Positions 58,462-64,000 of a stretch of DNA of 64,000 nt are shown here, in pieces. The DNA is taken from contig NZ_CP146016.1 in assembly GCF_036967215.1 (NCBI RefSeq), forward strand, positions 2,481,337 through 2,545,336. Direction: 5' to 3'. Source of the stretch: Sulfolobus tengchongensis (GTDB taxonomy: Archaea > Thermoproteota > Thermoprotei_A > Sulfolobales > Sulfolobaceae). Below the pieces are notes generated by a model, which was not told the DNA's origin, searched no databases, and saw only the letters and a program-made list of their open reading frames with translations. Position 1 is the stretch's first letter. Each line of letters begins with the position of its first letter. A program made the translations under genes and the position numbers.

Positions 58462-59445
58462 CTAATTAAGCTCATGACATTCAATTTTAGATAAATTGGA
58501 AAGTTCTAACGCCTTCTTTAGGCCTTCAGAATTCTTAACGTATCTAATTAGTGAATCACTGCATAAAAACTTTTTGTAATCACCAATTTTTTCTTTTAGC
58601 TTTATATCGGCAAGTCTCTCTAAATCGGAGTATAGTAGGAGGTCTCTTCTACTTATTCCAAATAAAAAATAATCGTCTGGTATGTTAAGTTCTTTAGGTA
58701 ATGTTAATTTATTAAGTCTCTCAAGAAATGAATTAGTTATATTGTCATGCAATGAAGAATATCTATATATTCTTTTTAATTTTGCAATAAAATAGATACC
58801 TAATATTATAGGAAGATATGAATAATGAATTCTACGGTATTTAAAATATAAATTATAAACTTCTCTCCAGTTGAATCCACATCCTCTTATAGTATCGATA
58901 AAATTATTAATGTTTCTGAGCAGAAGCTTTGTACCATGAGCATATCTAGATTCCCTCTCCTTGGTTGCTTTACCCTTATATATGCTCTTGCCTACTATTA
59001 CTGGGATATAGTAATCAAATCCAATTCTATTTATAAGTTCTACGTCTTCCGCTCCATTTAAATCTCTCCATCCACCTTTATTTACAATATATTCTTTCTT
59101 CCCAATAAATAACCAATGTGCATATGTTATTTTATCTAATGAAGACCATTCAGTTATTCGATGAAAATTCTCGTTATATTCTACATCTAGATCGAAAAAG
59201 CTAGTTTTTGAATTATCGGGACAGTGTCTAAGAGAATAATCCCTTCCTTTTCCTCTACTGCTTCTTAGTCTATATAATATTAGATTATATTCTTTTTTTA
59301 TCTCTTGTAATTTCTCCCATGTCCCGTCAGTTGAGTAATTATCAGTGATAACAATCACATAATCTGGTCTCCAAATACTTTTAATTGAGTACTCGATAGT
59401 ATTGTAATTATTATACACAGTACCATAAATACAAATATTACTCAT
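58462..59445 (-). CDS. family 2-like glycosyltransferase
   Basis: A 327-residue protein of the GT-A fold: NICIYGTVYNNYNTIEYSIKSI, VIVITDNYSTDGTWEKL, and a DxD-like TSFFDLDVEYN motif near 89-92. The C-terminal half is helical with one hydrophobic stretch (YLPIILGIYFIAKL) that may touch the membrane. Donor and acceptor unknown; protein N-glycosylation or exopolysaccharide is possible. ATG at 59445 follows a TTG at 59448. Isolated gene, A/T rich like its surroundings. Confidence 0.8.
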   Translation of the reverse strand: MSNICIYGTVYNNYNTIEYSIKSIWRPDYVIVITDNYSTDGTWEKLQEIKKEYNLILYRLRSSRGKGRDYSLRHCPDNSKTSFFDLDVEYNENFHRITEWSSLDKITYAHWLFIGKKEYIVNKGGWRDLNGAEDVELINRIGFDYYIPVIVGKSIYKGKATKERESRYAHGTKLLLRNINNFIDTIRGCGFNWREVYNLYFKYRRIHYSYLPIILGIYFIAKLKRIYRYSSLHDNITNSFLERLNKLTLPKELNIPDDYFLFGISRRDLLLYSDLERLADIKLKEKIGDYKKFLCSDSLIRYVKNSEGLKKALELSNLSKIECHELN

Positions 59446-59927
59446 CAATTATCATAGAACATTAGTAAAATATTCTTTAAAAATTATTCTCTTAGGCTCA
59501 CATATATGATAACCATCATAATAAATAATATAAGATTTATTTTAACTTTGTTCTCAGATACAAGATTAACGAATTCTCCATTTGCCAACGTAAGCAGATT
59601 TTTAAATACGTACATGATAGTAATATATTTTACTTTAAACTAGAAAAAGATCTTAATGCGATTTATTCTTGAAAAACTAATCAAAAATAATTGAGATAGG
59701 TAAATGATATAAAAATACACGCTATGTATGATAAGATTCAAACAGAGAAATCAGCACGATAATTCACAATAACTCTTATTTACTGTAATATATTATTAGT
59801 TGCGCCATAAATTGGATCATATTATTGAACCTCAGTTTGGAAAAAAAGTTATTAATAGTAGTTCTCTATCAGCATTGCAAATGACCTAATTTTTACATAT
59901 AATGATCAAATCAAATATTTTTTAGCA
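59446..59927. other. A/T-rich intergenic region
   Basis: A 482-bp stretch without a credible gene. ATTTTTAAATACG near 59609-59620 and several TATA-like boxes occur. Nothing else is recognised. Confidence 0.5.
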
Positions 59928-60590
59928 TTATAATGATACCTCCGGCTTAAAGAAAACTTCATCATCTATCTTTATCTTTTTGAATTTTATACCATAGGCA
60001 TCATAAAGTACATCCTCTGAAAGGTCAGAGATACTTCCATCATATTTTAATTGTCCCTTGTTAATGATAATCACTTTATCAGCATATCTTAATACTTCTA
60101 GTTCATGAGAAGTAATGAGAAATGTTTTATCAAATTTCCTAAGAATTCTCATTATATTAAATCTATTTTTTATGTCTAGGTTTGAAAGAGGTTCGTCCAT
60201 GATTACATTCTCACCCTCAGCCAGAGCTTTTGATATGAGGACTAGTTTTTTCTCCCCAGAACTTAGAGTAGAGAAGTCTCTATCCAAAAATTCAATTAGA
60301 TTCAGTTCCTTTATAAAATAATAGTAATTAGCTCTCTTACGGCCAGACATTATAACATCTATCACTTTCATCTTAGGTGAGAAAAATTCTGCGGGAACAA
60401 AAGAGACGCTTCCGTTAATTATTATCTCCCCCTTATATTTCATCATTCCTATAATAGCTTTCAATAACGTAGTCTTTCCGCTCCCATTAGGTCCTAAAAT
60501 TACGTTAATACCTTTACTAGCACTAAAAGAAATATTTGACAAGATATTTTTGTTACCGATATTAACGCTAATACTCTTCACTATTAGCAT
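59928..60590 (-). CDS. ABC transporter ATP-binding protein (iron-siderophore/cobalamin type)
   Basis: A 220-residue ATPase with Walker A GPNGSGKTT near 34-42, signature TLSSGEKKLV (LSGGQ variant), Walker B NVIMDEP and the switch histidine in ITSHE. It is short, FecE/BtuD-like. Its start overlaps the permease gene by 23 bp. With the next two genes it forms a complete importer; the metal chelate or corrinoid carried cannot be told. Confidence 0.92.
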   Translation of the reverse strand: MLIVKSISVNIGNKNILSNISFSASKGINVILGPNGSGKTTLLKAIIGMMKYKGEIIINGSVSFVPAEFFSPKMKVIDVIMSGRKRANYYYFIKELNLIEFLDRDFSTLSSGEKKLVLISKALAEGENVIMDEPLSNLDIKNRFNIMRILRKFDKTFLITSHELEVLRYADKVIIINKGQLKYDGSISDLSEDVLYDAYGIKFKKIKIDDEVFFKPEVSL

Positions 60591-61560
60591 CTCTCCTCAC
60601 CAGCGCAAACATCATTATAGGAGAACCTACTATCGAGAGAATAGCGGTTAAGGGAATATAGTATCCAAAAACTCCATGAGATACAATGTTACTTAAGATT
60701 AAGATTGCTGAACCTACTATCGACGAATATACTACAAGAATCTTAGTATTTCCCCCAATTAATCTTCTGACAATATGTGGAACTATTATACCTAGAAATC
60801 CGATTATACCAGCTATTGATACGCAGAAGGAAACTACAAGACTTATAAACAGCAACCAAAATATTCTTTGCCTACTTGGATTTATACCTTGCGAAAAGCA
60901 AATTTCATCACTAATCGCTAATAAATCTATTAATCGAGAATTCGATAGGCTAAAGTATAGTAAGAGAATAGCTAGTATTAATAATATTATTACGTTAAAC
61001 CAACCGACTATACTAATATCTCCCAGAAGCCAGAAGGTTAGTGGAGGTATTTGAGGATATTTAGAACTCATAATAGATAATATGATCTCTATTAAGGATG
61101 AAAATATGAAAGAGACTAGAACTCCACCTATGATAAGACCAAGATACCCAGTCCTCTTACCTATTAGAATTGTGATTAAGGTTGCTAAAGTTGAAGTAAA
61201 AAATGCTACCAGAGGTTGAAAGAACACCAACCAAGAAAAGGGTAAATTAAATAATAATAAAAAATACGTAAGTACTGCGCCGAAGGCTCCGCCTGAAGCG
61301 GTTCCGCTTATATAGGGATCTATTAAAGGATTCCTTAATAACATTTGTAAGATAGCCCCAGCCGTAGATAAGATTATACCTATAAGCAACGTAGCAATCA
61401 GCGTAGGTAATCTTATATTAAATAAAATATAGGCGTAAATTCCAGTAGGGTGAAATATCTCTCTTATTGGAATTGTAACATCTCCATATATTAGTCCAAC
61501 AAAAATTGAGATAGGAAATAATGTTAGTAATAAATAAAAAAATGGATTTTGATTTTTCAT
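60568..61560 (-). CDS. FecCD/BtuC-family ABC transporter permease
   Basis: A 330-residue protein with about nine to ten membrane helices. FecCD signatures include RLPTLIATLLIGIILSTAGAILQMLLRNPLIDPYISGTASGGAFG and GIIVPHIVRRLIGGN near the C-terminus (the coupling region). ATG at 61560, next to the stop of the binding protein gene, is chosen; GTG at 61584 would overlap it by 23 bp. Confidence 0.93.
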   Translation of the reverse strand: MKNQNPFFYLLLTLFPISIFVGLIYGDVTIPIREIFHPTGIYAYILFNIRLPTLIATLLIGIILSTAGAILQMLLRNPLIDPYISGTASGGAFGAVLTYFLLLFNLPFSWLVFFQPLVAFFTSTLATLITILIGKRTGYLGLIIGGVLVSFIFSSLIEIILSIMSSKYPQIPPLTFWLLGDISIVGWFNVIILLILAILLLYFSLSNSRLIDLLAISDEICFSQGINPSRQRIFWLLFISLVVSFCVSIAGIIGFLGIIVPHIVRRLIGGNTKILVVYSSIVGSAILILSNIVSHGVFGYYIPLTAILSIVGSPIMMFALVRRDANSEEY

Positions 61561-61561
61561 C

Positions 61562-62521
61562 TTAAAACACCGGTAGTGTGACATTAAGCTCTTTTATCAC
61601 CCAACTATCTGAAATATAATGTGGAGCTTCACCTTCAAGAATAAGTTTAATCATTTGAATAGAATAGACTGAAAGTGGGCCAGGTTCATTAAATAGATTA
61701 GTAGCTAAGTTCCCCATAATGTAAACCTTACTGGAATTCATCCCCTTATACTGAGATATGAGATATTGAGTATATGACAAATTATATTCCTCTTGTGCAA
61801 TTATAACTGATGGTTTAGCTAATAATAATGATGATGGTGTTAATAGTGGATATCCAGAGTAATTAGCGAACACATTTGTTCCACCTGATTGCACTATTAT
61901 ACTATTTATAAATACGTTTCCTCCAGCGGTATAGAAGCTCAGATCGGGACATATCCATAAGAGATAAGCTACACTTACGTTTCCAGTAATGGAGAAATTA
62001 CTTATTTTCTCGTTCATCCAATCTATAAGTTGTTGTGCCCCATTAGTATCATTGAAGAATTCTCCAATTTTTAATATACAATTTTCTATCTGAGAATATG
62101 AATTGGCAAAGTCATTATTTGTAACTAAAACATTAAGACCAGATTCCTTTAGCTGTTGTAAGTAACTCCCTATTAATCCCTCCTCTACTACAACTACAGT
62201 AGGGTGCAATAATAGTAGTCCGGAGATATTTGGAGGAGATATTTGACTAAATATTGTAACGTTAGATGGAATGTCCTTAGTAAGATTAAGAGATTCTAGA
62301 AGTTGATAGGAATAATAGTCAACTCCTACAATATATTTACCTAAACCTAAGCTTATCAGAATTTGTGTGTCGCTTGGTGCAAGCGATATAATTCGAAGAT
62401 TTCTGCTTATAGTCGTAATCTGAGGAGAAGTTGATAAAGTTTTATAATAGTAATAGATAGAAACCAAACTAAGAACTAGAATTACAACAATCATTGTTCC
62501 AACTATCTTTAAGTCTGTCAT
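61562..62521 (-). CDS. membrane-anchored substrate-binding protein (iron-siderophore/cobalamin type)
   Basis: A 319-residue lipoprotein-like or N-terminally anchored binding protein: one helix (VGTMIVVILVLSLVSIYYYY), then RIISLAPSDTQILISLGLGKYIVGVDYYS, the typical start of BtuF/FhuD-like clamps, and HPTVVVVEEGL. No cysteine lipobox is seen, so the helix itself is the anchor, as in many archaea. First gene of the operon. Confidence 0.92.
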   Translation of the reverse strand: MTDLKIVGTMIVVILVLSLVSIYYYYKTLSTSPQITTISRNLRIISLAPSDTQILISLGLGKYIVGVDYYSYQLLESLNLTKDIPSNVTIFSQISPPNISGLLLLHPTVVVVEEGLIGSYLQQLKESGLNVLVTNNDFANSYSQIENCILKIGEFFNDTNGAQQLIDWMNEKISNFSITGNVSVAYLLWICPDLSFYTAGGNVFINSIIVQSGGTNVFANYSGYPLLTPSSLLLAKPSVIIAQEEYNLSYTQYLISQYKGMNSSKVYIMGNLATNLFNEPGPLSVYSIQMIKLILEGEAPHYISDSWVIKELNVTLPVF

Positions 62522-62524
62522 AAT

Positions 62525-62545
62525 ATATGGATAAACTGTCCATAT
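62525..62545 (-). promoter_or_regulatory. inverted repeat operator candidate in the ABC transporter promoter
   Basis: ATATGGA and TCCATAT, separated by seven bases, lie between a TATA-like GATTTATAATA region (about 62544-62555) and the start codon at 62521. A regulator bound here would block transcription; iron or substrate control is inferred only from the gene's function. Confidence 0.55.
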
Positions 62546-62877
62546 TATAAATCTTTTGCCGTTACATAAACAAAGCTTCTATAAAAAAACTATATTATCA
62601 GTAGTTCAAATAATAGCGTTAAATTATCGTCGTTTATGAATAAATAGCAAATATACGTATAACAATAACAGCTCTTTATCTTTCGTAGAAATATAAAATC
62701 CATATAACTTATATATAACTAATAAAAATTAAAATAAATATCATTAAACAAGTGTCATATATTTTGAAATATGTGATTCTAATATTTTTAAATATTTTAC
62801 TGAGATGATATATTGACATAAATTACTCTCCGCCTAATATCTATGACATTCCTTTTTAATTGTTATTATTTATATTA
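62546..62877. other. intergenic region between ABC transporter and tatC
   Basis: A 332-bp A/T-rich stretch with the transporter promoter at its left end. No gene recognised. Confidence 0.5.
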
Positions 62878-63741
62878 CTATCTATTTTTGCTTCTTCCTC
62901 TTTCTACAGTCTTACTTACTAGTGCACCTATAAAAAATAGGGTAGATAACGTTATCCCTATCACAGTTTCTATTATACCACCAGTAGTACCTGGAGAAAT
63001 TATCCATGCTATTATAAAAGAAACTAAAACACCCCATCTCCAATTTTGAAGCCATGTCTTAGATTTTACGACGCCAATAGCTGTTAATCCCGTCATTATA
63101 AGTGGAAGTTCAAATGCTAGGCCAGTTGCTATTAGTAGTGTCATAACAGTGCTCACAAAGGATCTCAGACCTAAAGTTGGTTCTACTGCAGAGCCTAAAG
63201 CACTAGCGTATAAGAGTATTATTCGCAGCATAAAGGGAATTAAAAGAAAATAAGCAAATGCTGAACCGAGACCAAAAAGTACGAATGCAGGAATTATAGT
63301 GCGCTTTAAAAACCTCTTTTCATGTTCGTAAAGACCGGGAGCAACAAAAGCCCAGATTTCTCTCACGATAATGGGGATTGATGTAAATATAGCTAGATAT
63401 AGAGAAATATAAAAAGACGCGAACAGCGGATCAAAAAGGTTAATTATTATTAACTTTACGCCCTTAGGCAATTCATTATAGATAAAAAGTTGTGTTAGTT
63501 GGACTGAAATACTATTAAATAAGGATGGATAAGGAATAGGGATGGTTGATATTACATATTTAAGTCCAAAAAACGGAAAGGGTAGGTAAATAGTGACCAA
63601 TTCTATACCTATCATGAAATAAATGAGGAAGGTGACTAAAAGCGAAACTAGTATTCTCCTTAATCTATATGCGAGTTCTCTTAAATGCTCTATTAGAGGC
63701 CTTTCTTCAAATTTCTCAACCTCTCTAATTCTTTCCGTCAC
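62878..63741 (-). CDS. tatC: twin-arginine translocase subunit TatC
   Basis: A 287-residue protein with six membrane helices. The N-terminal RPLIEHLRELAYRLRRI signature, with the invariant glutamate that recognises twin-arginine signals, is present, and the loop FYISLYLAIFTSIPIIVREIWAFVAPGLYEHEKRFLKR is highly typical. It exports folded proteins. Its start overlaps the TatA-like gene by 17 bp. Confidence 0.95.
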   Translation of the reverse strand: MTERIREVEKFEERPLIEHLRELAYRLRRILVSLLVTFLIYFMIGIELVTIYLPFPFFGLKYVISTIPIPYPSLFNSISVQLTQLFIYNELPKGVKLIIINLFDPLFASFYISLYLAIFTSIPIIVREIWAFVAPGLYEHEKRFLKRTIIPAFVLFGLGSAFAYFLLIPFMLRIILLYASALGSAVEPTLGLRSFVSTVMTLLIATGLAFELPLIMTGLTAIGVVKSKTWLQNWRWGVLVSFIIAWIISPGTTGGIIETVIGITLSTLFFIGALVSKTVERGRSKNR

Positions 63742-64000
63742 TTGTCTTCAACCTCTCTAGCTCCTCTTGTAGCTGCCTTATTTTAGCTTCTAACTCCTTT
63801 ACTCTATCTTCACTAACACTTTTTACATATTTAAAAGTCGTTGTTGGATTTTCATCAACACTGTTTAACTCTCTCATTAATTCACTCCTAAATTCCTCCT
63901 GCCTTTTCTTCATTTCTCCAAGGAATTTTCCTATTGACCTCGCAGTCTTTCCCGCATTTTTATCCCCTGCCATCAGAAGTATGAAAACTACTACCACCAC
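63725..64000 (-). CDS. TatA/B-like translocase subunit, 5' end cut by the window
   Basis: The last 91 residues of a TatA-type protein. The visible part begins in a hydrophobic helix (VVVVFILLMAG), followed by the amphipathic KTARSIGKFLGEMKKRQEEF, exactly the TatA/B pattern, and ends with an extended coiled coil (VKELEAKIRQLQEELERLK). The initiator and first residues lie beyond base 64000. The long coiled coil is more TatB-like or a lineage feature. Confidence 0.85.
   Translation of the reverse strand: MVVVVFILLMAGDKNAGKTARSIGKFLGEMKKRQEEFRSELMRELNSVDENPTTTFKYVKSVSEDRVKELEAKIRQLQEELERLKTSDGKN

Overview
This window looks like chromosome from a thermoacidophilic crenarchaeon of the order Sulfolobales, most likely the genus Saccharolobus/Sulfolobus. 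The evidence is low GC, many leaderless genes with a TATA box about 26-30 nt before the start codon, and Sulfolobales signature genes: PolB1, the PINA ATPase beside Hjc, a PriX-like primase subunit, the aKMT lysine methyltransferase, a SpeD-derived arginine decarboxylase, and tRNA introns. PolB1 resembles, but clearly differs from, the S. solfataricus protein as I remember it, so a related species is likely (inference).

Layout. 1-2605: end of a UbiA prenyltransferase (archaeal lipid synthesis), an unknown protein, a circularly permuted GTPase and a HAD phosphatase. 2817-5887: branched-chain amino acid operon ilvB-ilvN-like-ilvC. 6135-8092: Holliday junction resolvase Hjc, convergent with its partner ATPase PINA. 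8129-18947: a long minus-strand run with PLP synthase (pdxST), rps26e, proS and the A-type ATP synthase cluster (K, a 52-residue subunit, D, B, A, E, F), with atpI divergent from a symmetric promoter. 18936-26161: metG, primase large subunit, a CDP-alcohol phosphotransferase, a small plus-strand operon with aKMT, and PolB1.

26214-27861 is the main accessory island. A tRNA-Arg gene is abutted by a fossil N-terminal fragment of an SSV-type (fusellovirus-like) integrase, followed by a heavily mutated gene for an exported, membrane-anchored protein. This looks like the residue of an old provirus.

28125-37230 returns to core metabolism: pgk-gap-usp, glyA, a mevalonate operon (HMG-CoA synthase, thiolase-like protein, DUF35 protein, HMG-CoA reductase) and arginine decarboxylase. 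The thiolase-like protein appears to lack its catalytic cysteine. 37341-43207 is looser: an exported protein, an intron-containing tRNA-Met, a TPR protein, a broken DDE transposase, three overlapping unknown genes, a tRNA-Glu interrupted in the D arm, and a small AbrB-like regulator.

43204-64000: nucleoside hydrolase, leuS, a NicO-like metal transporter behind a palindromic operator, PriX-like protein, a group of unknown genes, two large surface/membrane proteins, proC, DUF72, thrC, a glycosyltransferase, an iron-siderophore/cobalamin ABC transporter with an inverted repeat in its promoter, and tatC with a tatA-like gene cut by the window edge.

Annotation comes from reading alone. No database search, alignment or folding program was run, and comparisons with known proteins rest on memory of the families.
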